Assembly: GCA_051294375.1 (NCBI GenBank)
Contig: CM119266.1
Location: 23,260,413 to 23,324,412 of the forward strand
From: Paraspadella gotoi
Taxonomy: Eukaryota > Chaetognatha
Length of the DNA: 64,000 bases
Direction: 5' to 3'
The notes beneath the pieces were generated by a model. That model had not been told where the DNA came from. It ran no database searches and was given only the letters and a program-made list of their open reading frames with translations. Both the position numbers and the translations under genes were made by a program. Positions 32,601 to 50,710 of this stretch are shown here, piece after piece (within the stretch, counting starts at the first letter, position 1; each line of letters starts with the position of its first letter).

Positions 32601-34640
32601 AGAGAGAGAGAGAGAGATGATTAAATTCTGCCGGAAAAGATCAGTTCTGGTCTGCGCATAATTTTTTCCGAGCAGCCAGCGTTGCTAGGAACGGAAAGGG
32701 AAAGGAAGGAATGAATTTACTTGAATGGATACCGAGTTAGTAAATATACAATATACATTCATAAACATTGTACGTAAAGCTTTAAAGAGAGGAAAGAAGA
32801 GAGAGAGGACGAGAGAGAGAGGAGAGAGAGAGAGAGAAGTGAGACAGGCTGACCAAACTAAAAAGTATCTTGTGACTGTAAAAATTGTAAACAGTTTTTC
32901 AGAAAAACTCTCAGCGAACCAGACAGCCGAGTGAAGCAGACAGCTTCGCGACCGCGTTCGTCTCGAAGGTCATCTCTTATTCAAAGCCGCTAATGCATCA
33001 ACGCTTCGCCGTCAGCGGCCGACGAAATGCATCCTCACGCATCCAACGATCCGTCCGCCGGTCAGTCGGCCGGTCCGTACGCCGATCCATCCCCGCCCGT
33101 CTAGCCGTCTGGCCGGCGGGCGTCCGTCTCGAGGGAGTCTCGCCTCTTCTCAGTCGAGGATCCATTTGGGGCCACGAAGCGGATTCTCTCGCCGCCGCCG
33201 CCGCCGTGGGGAAGGGGGCTTTGTTTCTCGGTGTCAGCGGCGAGGGCGGCCTGAGACTGAGAGGCGAGGGAGCCCAAAGTGTTACATTTTTTGTAAAGAG
33301 ACCACCAGGTTAATTTCCAACCCCTTTTACCCGCCCATCTGATAATATATACCGCCATTCGTTTCAGCGTTCATGGGCCCTTCGTCTAAGCGGCAAGGAG
33401 TCTTCGAAGTTGTGCAAGAGCCGGTAAATAGAATATCAACCGTAATAATTAACATTAAGTCCTATATAACTTTATAATTCATGAAAACGCTGTAGTGAAC
33501 CTAACGTTTTAGCGTTTTTACCAAGCAAAAGACCATCTTTCACTTTATACAAAACTCGTAGTAAAACAATTTTTATTTATAAATGTGTTCCCTTTCAAAC
33601 TGTGATATAATTTTACACAAGGATGGAGCTTATCAACAATATCCTTGATAAAGGATAAGCTCCAATTTTACTTTCACCTTCATCACCTGCTACTTTTTCA
33701 AATCCCTGTGGACAAAATTAATCACGTGATCTTCGATGAAACTCGTCACGTGATTTCGATTCGAATTGAAACGAAACTCGAAAGTCGAACTCGAATCCCA
33801 TAAATTTCTATTTGATTGAGAGTCAAGCGATAAATTAAAGAGTCGATTCGATCCGCGATCCAATTCGGGATCAGAAACGGATCAGCGTTCGGATCGAGGA
33901 ATTTGTCACTTAGTGAAAGACTGACGATCGATTGACGAAGTTTAGATAAAACAAAATATGACATTTAAACGTTATCCCGTGTCTTTTTCTGATCCTGATT
34001 AAAAAAAATTATTTTCCGCGGTCCCATAATGATATTCTGTCACGCGCTTCCGTTTCCATCAAAGGAGACTCCCTATTCTCCCTTACTCATCACCCTCCAT
34101 CCCCTATCCCTTTTACGAAATTCCCCTTAATCCCTGCAACCCCTCGACCACCGCCCGTCCCCTCCACCCCCTTTCCTCCCTTTCGCGACCTTAATCCCCC
34201 TTCGCTACTTGACAACCCCATTTTTCAAATCTCCCACCCTTCTCATTATACTGGCCGGTCATCCTCGAGTCGGGTCCGCCCCCCCCTTTCTACCGATGGC
34301 CCCCCCCCAGCCTCGCGTTCATCAATCAGTCTGGATCCACGACGTCGGCGCTTCTCTGTCGCGTCTGGCGTCCCGCCGCCGACACCGCCGCCGCCGTCTC
34401 CCTCAGTGCCGCCACCGTTGACGCTCCGCCGCCTTTGAGATGCGCCGTCGCCGCCAAGGACGTCGTCTCCGCCTTCGTCGACGTTCACGATGATGTCGTC
34501 GCTGTCGTCGTCGTCATCGTCGTCAAGAGCGCTTCTTATCTTTATTAGAAATTCAAAGTTGTTAACATTACATACATACAGTTTGATAAAAACTTAAAAT
34601 AAGATGTCATCGCCAAGTATCGAATTATCTTGTTATGATC
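32601..34640. other. GC-rich, low-complexity region without a supported gene
   Basis: Contains gagag runs (32590-32617, 32800-32838), a cggtccgt-type repeat zone near 33045-33120 and open frames rich in Arg or Gly (33000-33310, 34250-34490). The latter are open on both strands and look composition-driven. I cannot exclude a 5' exon near 33000-33310, where acaccaggttaattt would be a donor. Confidence 0.35.
33723..33755. promoter_or_regulatory. Two CACGTG E-box palindromes
   Basis: atcacgtgat at about 33722 and gtcacgtgat at about 33746, 24 bases apart. E-boxes bind basic helix-loop-helix factors. There is no direct evidence of use. Confidence 0.25.
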
Positions 34641-34762
34641 ATGATCAATAACGTAGTCGTTGTTATTGTCGTCGTCGTCGTCTGTTGTTCTTCACCGCCA
34701 TCGATAACGAAGCAGTGGCGGAACGAGTGGCGAGGGCTCGGTCATGGGTCGGGGGACGAGAG

Positions 34763-34886
<124 letters not shown>

Positions 34887-34889
34887 GGT

Positions 34890-37484
<2,595 letters not shown>

Positions 37485-37874
37485 GAAGGGTGACGCCCCG
37501 AATAGATTACCTGCGAAGGCGAAACTGCGGAGACCGAACATCGAAAATGATGATAAAGACGACGAAGACGACGACGATGATGTCGACGATAATGGACAAT
37601 GTATGGACATAGTTTGTCTCACACCGCGAAAACAACCTTCTTAATACGGGATTTTATATTTGTAAGAAAATGTATAAAAAATAATTATCAGACGGCTTTT
37701 AACTCTTGGGAAAAAGGGAAAAATTTAGAAGGAAAAATGATTTTCATGAAACTCATTTTTTCTTCGTAGTAAAAAAGAAAAAAAAACACAAAAAAAATTC
37801 AGAAAAAAAAAAGGAAAAAAAGAGAGAAAATTGAATCGGAAACAAATGATTTTTTGTCGCCGGCGCTGACGCTT

Positions 37875-37903
<29 letters not shown>
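37875..37903. repeat. (GTC)n microsatellite
   Basis: About nine gtc/cgt triplets; the minus strand reads poly-Asp in a short frame. Confidence 0.85.
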
Positions 37904-37905
<2 letters not shown>

Positions 37906-38384
37906 CCCAGATGTTAAAAAACGTTTCTTTAAAGGATATTTCTTTGAAATGAAATATGGAAATGAAAACCTGAGTGAGTCGAACTGTTATGACTCGCATT
38001 AATGTGCGGATTTTAATTTTAATGATTTGACTTTATTGTGAAATGATAAATTATGATTATAATTATATATATTATATTTTGGGATCTGTAACTATAGTAA
38101 CTATTCATTCTTCTTCCTCTGCTTTTCGTTCATATTCATTCTCGTTCTCCCGAGGCCCTTTCCTCCCATGTCTTCCTCTCTTCGCTCTAATTTCCTTCCT
38201 AGCCTCTCCCCCCCCCTATTCCCTCCCCCATTCCCTCTCTCTCCCCCCTTCGTCCATCCCGACTCTGACCCTCTTTCCGGCTCACATACACCAAGCGGAG
38301 GGACCGATAGATCAAACGCCCGCAAACCCAATTAATTATGTACAGCGAATCCAAAACCGGCCAGAAGAGCGAGAGACGAGGGAC

Positions 38385-38388
<4 letters not shown>

Positions 38389-38475
<87 letters not shown>

Positions 38476-38499
38476 TGAAGAGAGAGAGAGAGAGAGAGT
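38389..38499. repeat. (GA)n microsatellite with minor breaks
   Basis: ag dinucleotides over about 110 bp, broken near 38468-38480. Confidence 0.9.
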
Positions 38500-39726
38500 C
38501 GGGTTTGAGCACAGAATAATGAAGAGAGCGTCAAAGGCTAAAATGTGTTCGAGATGAAAAAAGCAGATTCATATTCAGGTTTAGAAAAAAAAAATTAGAA
38601 AAAAATAGTTGGCAAAGAGGCAGATGTTTTGCGATCCTTCTCCTGATTTTTAAAATTATTCAATTTTTAATCACCATTCAAAGATTAACTTGACGATTTT
38701 TTTTATATAAATGACAAATTTAATCAACTTTCTCACTCCCATCATTTTTCTCCCTTTTCGACTCCGTCTCTTATAATCCCTCTCCGATCCCCCGCACCCT
38801 CTCCAACTTTCTTTCCCCCTTCCATCTATCTCTTCTTTTCTGACTCCCTCTCTATCTTTCTATTACTCTCCCTCTCCCACTCTCTCTCTCTCTCTCTCCC
38901 GTCGGTTCGACAAAAAATAGAATCCGACTAATTCTTCATAAAGTTTGTTTTGATTCTGCGACTTCGGAATCATTAGTCACGAACTCAATTTGACTATTCG
39001 ACTAAAAAAAAAAATGATCCGACATGAAAAGCGGCGAAAAACTCAAAACTACAACCTTTTCCCTCTTTTCCCGCCTCGATCAATCTTACAACAATCGACA
39101 TTAATTAGATGTTGCGAGATTCATTCGTTCACAAAAAACTCATCTTTGTCGGTTCGGGGTTTCGGTCGATCATTCGGTAAATTAGTCACCTAATTCGTCC
39201 TTAGGTTATATCAGACATCGTCTGTTAAAAAAAGAAAAAAAAAGAAAAGAAATAAAGTACCAACTTCCCTCCAACAGCGCCTCATCTCTGGCTCCAGCAC
39301 CGAACCTCTCCATCAGAATCGACCTTCATCCAGATTTTTCGATCTCATTTATCTCGCATTAAAGACCCGTCGTCGTGTCTTCGGCTTCGATTGAGATGTT
39401 TATCCTCCAAACGAAAATACGAATTGAAAAATCGTCTCGCTCCCTCGCGAGAAAAAAAAAAAAATCCGGGTCGGGGTCGGGTGAGGTTAGGCGGATGGGA
39501 AATTTCTGGCCCATTTTTTTCCCGGTTCTTGGATTGTAAAAACGTATTTAGTACAATTTCATAGAAATAATAATACATTGACGCATGTTTTACTGCAAGA
39601 TTATACAATGTATAATATAATAGTGCGGAGTACAATAGGTATTCCCCGATCTAATACTTAATGGAGTGGTCTTTTCATACAATTGAAACATTCTTTGAAA
39701 TATTTTCCACTTCATTGATAGGGAAG

Positions 39727-39975
39727 CCAGGTACTCTGGGAGTGAATAAACGAGACTGTGAGAGAGTCTTGATTGAAAGCTTGCAGGGACCTGCTATGTC
39801 ATTATCTTGTAAGAGTGATGGAGGCCTTAAAGTTTAAGTTTAAGTTAAACCACCAAAGCCTGTCCAAAGTCAGGGGCAAGATAGCTTATTTATTAAATGA
39901 ATGGATAATTTTTATATTGGTTGTACCAATTTCATAATATAATATAATATAATATAATATAATATAATATAATAA
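39727..39975 (+). repeat. Longest copy of the gacaggcttt interspersed repeat with (ataat)n tail
   Basis: Runs from about gagagagtcttgattgaaag through gcctgtccaaagtcaggggc to accaatttcata and then a taata microsatellite. It is the only recognised transposon-type repeat in the 31-64 kb part of the window. Confidence 0.7.
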
Positions 39976-40172
39976 TATATATATTAAACAATTTAGTGTC
40001 GATTGAAGTATATTATTTTAAAGGAGGTTATGGTTTATTTTCCTGGGAAAGCGCGTTCGATATCGAATGAGACGAGAGTCATTTGAAATCTCAAAATTGA
40101 GAAGTGGAGTGTCCCCGTGAAATTCTCATCTGGACGATTGCGACAAATCCTGCGAAGAAACGTCCGCTCATT

Positions 40173-40173
40173 T

Positions 40174-40238
<65 letters not shown>
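40173..40238. repeat. (CGT)n microsatellite, about 22 triplets
   Basis: Perfect cgt/gtc triplets; they read poly-Val or poly-Asp in the artefact frames. Confidence 0.95.
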
Positions 40239-41099
40239 CCCAATCGTAAACGTCATCTTCGTCATCTTCCTCGTTTTCGAAAGACGTTAACGATCGTAAC
40301 AATCTCACGGGTCGGCGCCGCCGGACCCCCCAAGCCGCTTTACCGCCCTATCGCCGCCACCCCCTCACACGGCGCGCGCCGCCCCTCTAAAATAAAGGGG
40401 CAAAGGATGACAGTCATCGTCGTCGTCTTTCTCGAGTTTTTAATTCGAAATTCGGCGGCGAAATCATCGTAAAAGTCGCATTAACTTCCGAGTTACGTGC
40501 GTTTCCTCAGAATTTATGAGTCATAAACGTCGTCGTCGTTATCGTCGTCGCCGACAGAGGGCGGAGCGGACGTTTTGGGAAGCGGATCGTGAATCGTGGA
40601 AGTCTTTAGTCACGGATTCAAAGAGTCGGGGACAGAGTGAGACAGAGTAGGAAGAGAGAGAAAGGAGCAGAGGAGCGATGATAACTGATTAGTGTGTGAG
40701 AGTCGGAGTTGATATTAGAAATGAACAGCAGACGAGACTTGGACAAAGTTGATAGAAAAAAGTAAAACCAGAGAAAAAGAGTTTTATTATTAAGATAAAC
40801 AACTTAAAAAATTAAGAAACTAAGAAACTAAGAATTCGCTTTTCCCCGGGATTTCAAGACTCGGACTTAAGACTTAAGCAGTTGTTTTATCTCCCCTTTG
40901 AGACGAATCTCATTCTCGTTAAAAATCCTCTCATAATCCCTACCCTATCCCATTACAATCCCTACCCTATCCCCTTACAATCCCTACCCTATCCCATCAC
41001 AATCCTTACCCTTACAATCCCCATACCCAGTCCCCACTCATCCCAACCCATCTCAAGTCGTCTTCCCCGGTGCGGTGCTTTGAAGCTTTCAAAATTCTC

Positions 41100-41127
41100 C
41101 TTTCGCTTTCTCTTTCTCTCTCTCCCT

Positions 41128-41168
<41 letters not shown>

Positions 41169-41179
41169 CTCTTCTCTCT

Positions 41180-41219
<40 letters not shown>

Positions 41220-41220
41220 G
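41100..41220. repeat. CT-rich microsatellite
   Basis: ct dinucleotides interrupted by tcc and ctt, extended by looser pyrimidine runs at 41380-41450. Purine-rich ag tracts follow at 41628-41695. Confidence 0.85.
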
Positions 41221-41625
41221 CCCCCCCGCAATGACGCCTCGCTTTATTCGTATCTGCATAATGAAATCCGATCCAATCGCAATTTCCACCACCATGAAAA
41301 TTGGTTTTTTTTTCCTTTTCTTTTTATCATCTTCTTTTTTCATCTTTTTCTCCTTTTCTCTCGTTTTTAAAGCTATCTCTCTATCTCTTCTCTCTCTTCC
41401 TCTCTTCATCTCTCTCTCGTCTCTCTTCTCTCTCTCTCTCTTTTTCTCGAGATTTGAAATTCCTTTTTTCCTGAAAATCATAAGCGACAAAAATGAAAAT
41501 ATCGTTGCGTCGCGCAAAGGAAGGAAGTTTTTTTTTTTTTTATTTGAATTGGGGGTGTGAATTTGCGAAACGAGAAAAGTCGTTAGGCGCAGAAAGATTA
41601 ACCCTGTCGTAACGATAGGGAGAAG

Positions 41626-41662
<37 letters not shown>

Positions 41663-42049
41663 GGAGAGAGAGAGAGAGAAACAGAGAGAGAGAGAGTAAA
41701 ATCCCATCATTTTCCTCGTTTAACGCAGTGATACATTTCCTGTTTCGGTCAGGGATCGTCCAGGGTATTGCTTCGTCCGTCGACTCGTTTGTCCGTCAGT
41801 CCATCCGTCCATCAGTCCGTCCGTGCGTTTGTCCATCCGTCCATCCTTACACCTGGGTCGACGTCCGTCCAGGTTTCATCAGTCACCGACCAAAACAACA
41901 AGGGGCCGAAGCCTCATTTGCATAAAAGGGTAATTTTCGTCGAACCTCGAGCCGAGTTTGGGTTTCGCAATCTATCAGTTTTCGTTCGGCCCGTGAATCT
42001 GTTTTCTCTCTCTTGCTCTTTGTTCTCTTGTCTGTAGCAAAATAAAACA

Positions 42050-44350
42050 CGAGAAAATGCTGTGTATTTAGGTACTATTTATTTCTTCATATTTTCATGG
42101 TAGGTTGAACAACATTTGTGTATTCTTTATTGTAATACCCTGCGGCGGAGCCAAGCAGCCTGATTGTTGCTATGTTGTTCTTTACGTTCCAAAATTTTGG
42201 AAACGATTTAATTTTAACAATTGATTATCAAATATGTTAAACGTATTTTTTTTTTGGTTTTGGTAAAAAATAAAACAGAAACAAGAAATACTACACTTGA
42301 CGGGTTCGTTCGAAAATAAAAAAAAAAGATATAACATGAATATCTTTTGAGATTTAAACAAAATGTTTAAATGACTTTTCATTATGCATTGGAAAACTTT
42401 AGGTAAAGTTTCTAATAATTCATGTTAACACTTCGGAAAACACTACTTTGTTACTAGATTATTGCAATCACTATGAAAGTGTAACATCACAATATAAGAA
42501 GTAAACATAATCGTAAGATAAAAACAATGACTGGAAAATAAAAAGAGACATTTATGATATAGAATTTTTTTTTTTGTATGATTTACAAATATATGGCAAA
42601 AAGGATTGATCTTGTTAGCAACAAGAGATGGGGTGAATGGTACAGGGTGAAAAAGGAGAGTTAATGAGCGAGATTTGAATACAATCTTCGCTACAATCCA
42701 CAAGTAATAGTTAATAGGACCATATTGACGTCACCGAAGCCGCGCGAGGCCGACCTAAAATGACTAGTGTCTCCGCCGTCGAGTCTCAAACGACGGACTT
42801 CATTCTCTTTCAGCTTTTTTATCTTTCACTGTTTAATGTTCTTTTCTTTAAACATTAGGAAACTTGATCGAGTGATCAAGATCGTATGTCATCTGAGATA
42901 AATATCCACTTTGACTGACTAAAAATGATCGATCCTCGAACGACAAAGGTGGTAAAATATAAGTTGGCTTTTGTTTCTTTTTTACATTGTCAAGAAGCAA
43001 TTGATATAATAATGACTTCGAAAGCTCTTCGTTATCGAGCTCGCACACCGACAAAATTTCACTTTTTTTTTTGCAAATGATATGAATAATTGCTTAATTA
43101 AGGGCGGATTTTGTTTCAGGATATATTACAAGTCTGAATAGATCGCGTAAAAAAACCGTAAATTAAGTTTATTTAGTTCATAAGTTAATAATCTTCTAAA
43201 ATTAAATTATTATAAAGGATTAAAAAACAAAAAAAATGATAATTTGCTACCTTGAGACCCTGATTAAAGCCCTAGTTGGTTTCAGTAGAGGAGTCGATAC
43301 ATTTCCGACTCGCACATTGCGCCTTTGGCACAATTACTAACGGAATACGAGACGCTAAAAAAATTCAAGTACCTTGTTTGGAGCATGTGATCACCTTAAT
43401 AAATTCGTAGGGCCCAAAAGATGGGCCCATTAAGGCATATCTGGCGGACCGTGTTTTCGCCACTAATCGCAAATGTACGTCTAAAATTGCTATTGATTGA
43501 ATTTAAAATTTAGCGCGTCCTTGTCGGGAAACCCTGGTCCACGCCGTAAAATATAAAAACAAGTTTTGACTCAATATGTCGCAAACCCTGATCGCAGAGC
43601 GAATAGAAAAACTAAACAATAGTTATTCGATATTAAAACAAAAACTCTAGATTTAAAAAAAAAATACATCGGACTAAAAAAGTCGCTGCAATTCGCAATC
43701 ATCAAATATACTTCATTTTAATTTTTAATCATCTCCGATTCGATCTTTCGTCTCGAATATTTTTGTGGATCGTTGGTTCGGATTGTAATATATATATTTT
43801 TTGGAAGATTTTTTATAAAGAAGAAATATTTACATAGTAACGGAACCTTTGGTCGTCTCTGTCGAGGAGTAATTTGCATACCGTTAATACGTTTATCACA
43901 CGATTTATTTTATAACTGCTTTAAGGGTGCGAAAAATTAATGGTGACCGAGTGTTCTTTAAAAATTAACAAAAAGGCCAGAAATAATTAAATTGTTAAGT
44001 AAAATGTCCGCTATATTTAATCACGTCTCTGACCTCAAGGAACGACGTTCATTCGGAGAAAAAAGTTTTATTTTTATTCTGGTCTGCGTGAAACACTCTT
44101 CCCTTCTTTTTTCACATCGTTTTCATGCACCTGCTGCACCTGTCACAATTCACCTCCTTTCCCTTTTGTTTAGCGCTTTGTTGTCTCACTAGACTACGAG
44201 AATCTGCGGCAGCGCCGACGGCGTCAGCGGCGGCGTCGGCGGCGTCGGCGACCTCTCTCGTCGCCGACGCAACATCCTCTTCCCATTTATTCGATGGCTT
44301 TTACTCTTGGCTTCAACAACTGACCATCTGGGTTCCACGGGATTAGAAAA
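42050..44350. other. Non-coding stretch
   Basis: Moderate AT content. No exon, RNA or repeat could be supported. A short gcg/gcc-rich patch (44205-44260) gives poly-Ala frames on the plus strand. Confidence 0.45.
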
Positions 44351-44360
44351 CGCGACGCCA

Positions 44361-44384
44361 TGAGAGAGAGAGAGAGAGAGAAGA

Positions 44385-44429
<45 letters not shown>
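44361..44429. repeat. (GA)n microsatellite
   Basis: ag dinucleotides with one interruption near 44381-44390. Similar shorter arrays lie at 44692-44720 and 44820-44875. Confidence 0.9.
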
Positions 44430-44431
<2 letters not shown>

Positions 44432-44837
44432 ATAATCAAACAGACTGACAGATCGACATAGTAGACAGAAAGATGAACATCATTCCTTTCGGTCGGAGAC
44501 CATGACACTACTCGTGTTTAAGTCATGACTAAAACATATTTTTTCAAAATAGTTAGCGCGAGAACAAAAAAATAAACGTATTCATCATTAAAATACCTTG
44601 TAACGCCAGAGTCAGGCATAAGATTTTTGACGGCGATAAAAAAAAAGAATTGACAAAAAATGGCGGTGGTTGAAATAAAGGAGAGAAATAGCGAGAGAGA
44701 GAGAGAAAGAGAAGAGAGTGAAAAGGTGGCGGGGGTGCAAAAGTCGGTGGGTGGGAAAAAGGGGATGAGTGGCGAGGGAGAGTGGTTGTATTGCGAAAAG
44801 AGGAAAGAGAGAGAGAAGCGGAGAGGAGAGAGAAGAG

Positions 44838-44873
<36 letters not shown>

Positions 44874-46017
44874 CAAGCAAGCGCTTTTGAAGCAATTGAA
44901 TTCAAAAAAACATGGGGAAATACAGATGTCAAGATGAGTCGAATTTATTTATTTTTTAATAATGATCAATTAAATTTTTTTGGGTTTTTTCTTTTCTTTT
45001 CTTTTTTTCAACTCGGCCAATTTGAGGAAGAGAAAAAAAAAGTAAATAGATGGACTAAAGTTGATGCGTTGAGATCGAATTAAGGAGATAAAGTGAGAAG
45101 GAATGGCAAGAGGGCAGCCTCGTCAGATCCAGTCGCATACATACACGACGACTTTTTAACTTTCGTTGTTGTTGTTGTTGTTGTTGTCCTTTTTATTTTG
45201 ACGCTGAGAGAGGGAAGCGAAGGGGGGAAGAAGGAGAGAGGGACCGATGCGGCGCCAAGTCCAAAATAGACGGCGCCATCTTTCAGGCGGCGCCGCGATT
45301 CTCTTTTGTTTTTTTGTTTTTTCGTCGATCAAATATTTTTTTCTTTTTTTAGTTCAGTTTCGATGATATGACAGTCGCGACTGGCAAAGGATTTGGGGAG
45401 GAAAGAGGGGGGACGAGTGGAAGGGGGAAAAAGGGGCGTCGTCGATGCGGAGAAAGTCAGTCGTTCGATCTGCGAAAAATAAAAACAAATTATTATAAAC
45501 GATAAACTCAAAAGATCATCCATATACAAAACAATAGTATTCATAACTATTATTATCGTTAATAACAAAACTAAAACGACTAATCGTTAACTCGCTGTTT
45601 TCGAGCTCGCCAAAGTCTAGCATTGACAACAGTTAATAAATAGTGCAAGAATAAATGCGTTGAGTCAAAAGTAATAAATTCGGAGATAATGGATTCTGTG
45701 GCGAAGAGAAGGAGAAAATATCTCCCGTCGAAATCTTTACCTTGACTGATCGGTTTTCACCACCCGGACTGCATCGTCCACCTGAAACCGACCCGTCGTT
45801 CGTCGCGAGAGGAAGCGTTAATAAAAAAGAGAAAAAATAATATTATTAAAATAAAAATAAATAAAAAAAAAATATTTAAAAAAAAAGTTTGTTTGATGAA
45901 ATCGAAGCGTTGCTTTTGATCGTCGAGCCGACAAAAGGTAGGAAAGAAAAATGAAGAGAAATGAGATGGACAGATGTGAATTTTACGAGACCGAATATCA
46001 TTTATCATTTATCTTTT

Positions 46018-46043
46018 GAGAGAGAGAGTAGAGAGAGAGAGAG

Positions 46044-46119
<76 letters not shown>
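46018..46119. repeat. (GA)n microsatellite with breaks
   Basis: ag dinucleotides with breaks near 46028, 46050 and 46104. Confidence 0.9.
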
Positions 46120-47173
46120 TGAGTTTAAGCTTGAGAATCGGTGAAGATGGGAAGTTTTTTTAAACAAACTCACGCTCGAATGAACGCGAGCGAAGGCGAG
46201 GACCCAGACGAGAAACTTTCCTTGGGTGGAATGTTGAGAGGGTTGTGGGTGCGGCGATGAGGTGGTGTCTCAGGAGTTAGGGATTGTGACCGAAGTTTAG
46301 GTTTAAATTGCTTATTGTTTCGCTAATAACGCAAGATATATTTATTAATTAACATACACTGTGAAATAATATAGAATAGTTCTGCTTATAAGTATCTCTG
46401 TTGACAAATTACGTAAAGTACAGCGTCAACGTTTCACGTTTATTTCCTATAAACAAATGAGACTTTCTGATTAAATATTTCTCGAGTCGTTAGCGAGAAA
46501 AGAGAACGAAGGGAGAGCGAGGGTGAACGGAAGGCGGAAGAGGAGAAATTCCGAGGGAGGGGGGCGGAGGGAGGAGAGAAGAAAGGGTATAAAAAATGAT
46601 GGCGTTAAGGGATAGAGAGAAAAAAAAGAAGTAGAGAACAGAGGCGGGGTGGCAGCGGTGTTGCAAATACGCGTCATCATCATTAGGCGCTGAACAATTC
46701 CACAATCATTAGGATCTGGCATCGAGGCAGCTAAATGGTTCGGGTGGAGGAACGAGGAGGAGGAGGAGGAGGAAGAGGAGGAAAAAATATGAGGAGGATA
46801 AAAAGGAGGAGGTGGCGGTGTAGAAGAAGAGGGGGGAATGAAAAAGAGAAAGGGAAAAAAAACCAACGAGATCGCGAGACGAGTTGATCAGATGAATGAA
46901 GCAGATGCTGACATGAAATGAACGTCACTTGAAAAAAAAAAAATTCGCGAAAACAAGTGTTAATGACTGTGAGAAATATATCTTGCTTTGTTTTTACGTT
47001 ACTTTGAGCGTAATGAGCCTTGTAACGTTGAAATAGTTTTAAAAAATATGATTCGGGTGTAATAAAATTATTTTTTTTTAATGAATATTATGACGCGCAG
47101 TACGAAATTGGACTAGCGTAAAATTCACATCAGACGAAGAGTTTTTTTTAGTTTTATCTCACTTTTCTGGTCA

Positions 47174-48263
<1,090 letters not shown>

Positions 48264-48530
48264 CTGCGGGAAAATTAATAGATTCATTAAATAAAACAAC
48301 TATAAAAGAGACTATAAATAATCGGTATCTAAGTTTATGTTGTAACCTCCAATATTTTTAATTCGATCAAACTCGCACATGATCCGGCTTCACTATTTTC
48401 CCTTACGCCACCGCCACGTCAATCTCAGGCCACATTCGTGTCACCGCTTCGTCACAACCATCGACTTTTACCCCTTAAAATGGCGCATTAAATATTCCAA
48501 CGAAGTGAAAAAATATTTCCATTTTTCATC

Positions 48531-48847
48531 NNNNNNNNNNACAACCAACGACTTTTACCCCTTAAAATGGCGCATTAAATATTCCAAGGAAGTGAAAAAN
48601 NNNNNNNNNNNNNNNNNNNNNNNNNNNNNNNNNNNNNNNNNNNNNNNNNNNNNNNNNNNNNNNNNNNNNNNNNNNNNNNNNNNNNNNNNNNNNNNNNNNN
48701 NNNNNNNNNNNNNNNNNNNNNNNNNNNNNNNNNNNNNNNNNNNNNNNNNNNNNNNNNNNNNNNNNNNNNNNNNNNNNNNNNNNNNNNNNNNNNNNNNNNN
48801 NNNNNNNNNNNNNNNNNNNNNNNNNNNNNNNNNNNNNNNNNNNNNNN
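48531..48847. other. Assembly gaps with a duplicated flank
   Basis: Runs of N at 48531-48540 and 48600-48847. The 59 bases between them (48541-48599) nearly repeat 48454-48514, with three visible differences or fewer. Confidence 0.95.
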
Positions 48848-48849
48848 GA

Positions 48850-50658
48850 AAGAGAGGTTTCGTTGATTTCAGAATTTGAGATAAGAAGACAAAGCTATCT
48901 AAGGTGAGGTTTTAATTCTTTTGGGAATAATTTCGATAAATTCAAGTCTATAACATAGATTTTAAACTGTGTGCTGGAAGAGTCTGTAAAGAAAATTCAC
49001 TTACTAAAAGTTATAGGTCCGCTAAAATACTATTCTGACACAAATTACAGTAAAAACTCAGACCAGCGCTATTTTTTTTTTAAATTAGTTGTGGTATTTC
49101 ATACGGTTCACACTTTACACATCCCCAACACCCCGCGTCATCCTCGCTCGAATCGGACAGATTTTCCAAGGACTCGATTTAAATTTCAAATTTCGAAAAA
49201 AAAGAAGTTTGAAACTCATCGTTCGTTTGATTGGAATTTATCGTTCCGGTGGATGCAAACAACGAGGTCGTTTGAGAGAGAGAGAGAGAGAGAGTGAGAG
49301 AGAGAGAGAGAGGAGAGAGAGAGTAGGAGAGAGAAGAGAGGAGAGAGAGAGAGAGAACGAGAGAGATCAAACGGCCGAGAAAACCCATTAATTAATTCTC
49401 CCACTGACATCCGCTTAGACTCGCATACAAAACACGTCAACGTTCCACATTACACAACCAACCGCGCACCATGAATTCTCCCGCTTCGGCCCATATTTAC
49501 TCGTTCTCGCGATCATTACTAGATCGAGCGAGAATTTTTCCGATTTTATTATTTTTTTCGCCTTCGTAATTAAAAGAATTGCAAGGACGACGATGACGAC
49601 GACGACGACGACGATGACGGGAATTCTAATGACCGTCGCACTGACCTCGGGCGAAGGGAAAGATTTTTTTTTTCTGTTCGGACAACTCGTTTCTGTTTGA
49701 GTTCCTCTTCGCTAAAATTCGTTTTTTTGCGGATGCAGAGACGCATCTTCGCAGCAACAATTCAGTGAACCATTTTCAATTGTTTCTCGAAATCATCTGA
49801 CTTCAGTCTGCCCGTTTGTCTGACTGTTCTGAAACATATACTATAATTTTTTCAATATTTTTGATCGTTGTATAATGTATATCTTATTTCGTAAACCTTC
49901 CCAGATATCTCTCGTTCCATTCATCCGTTCTGGCCGCCGGGTTCCCTTTTACCTTGTACCCATTTTTCTTCTGAATTTTGAACTAGTTTTGATTCCGGTC
50001 AAGTCAGTCGTTGTCCGTTTGCATATATTCGTTAAACTACTTAATCAACTTCGATTTTGAATATTATTCTTTATTAAATCCAATCTTATCGTTTCATTCA
50101 TTTTATACTCATTGTGTTCCTCCAACCTCACATGCTTTTTCTGCAGAGGAACGGTAACAAGTGGGAAACGGTCAGGGTTAAAAGAGTGAAAGTAAGGAAT
50201 TCGAGAAGGAAGCCAAACCATCGACAAAAAATTCCCCTTCCAAGCAGGTGGTGAACCTCGAACCGGAAAAAAATCTATATTAAGGAATAGGATGAAGGAG
50301 AGCAGAGAGAGAGGATGAGAGAGGAGAAGATGTGAAGAGAGAGATGAGAGTGAAGAGAGGAGAGTATGAAATAAAAGGGCAGGGAGGGTAGGAGACTAAA
50401 GAGGAGGAAGCTGCAGGGCGGAGATGAGCGAAAGATAGTTGTGAAGGAATAGCCAAAGAAAGAAAAGTAAAGAGAAGATAATAAAAGAGGAGTAGCTAAG
50501 AGATGCGAGGGTGAAGTGGAGGAGTGCCCGGAAATAGATATTCATTCTCGCGAGATGATCGGCGCTCGAGGGATGGAAAACGGAATAAAGAATGTCTTCT
50601 TGCGTTCGAGTGAGTTATTCTTAATTTATTTCGGATTCGTGCGAAAAGGACTGAGGAT

Positions 50659-50710
<52 letters not shown>

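Noticed and set aside
40035-40472. Poly-Asp / poly-Val frames
   Set aside because: They result from the CGT triplet array; flanking sequence has no conserved motif.
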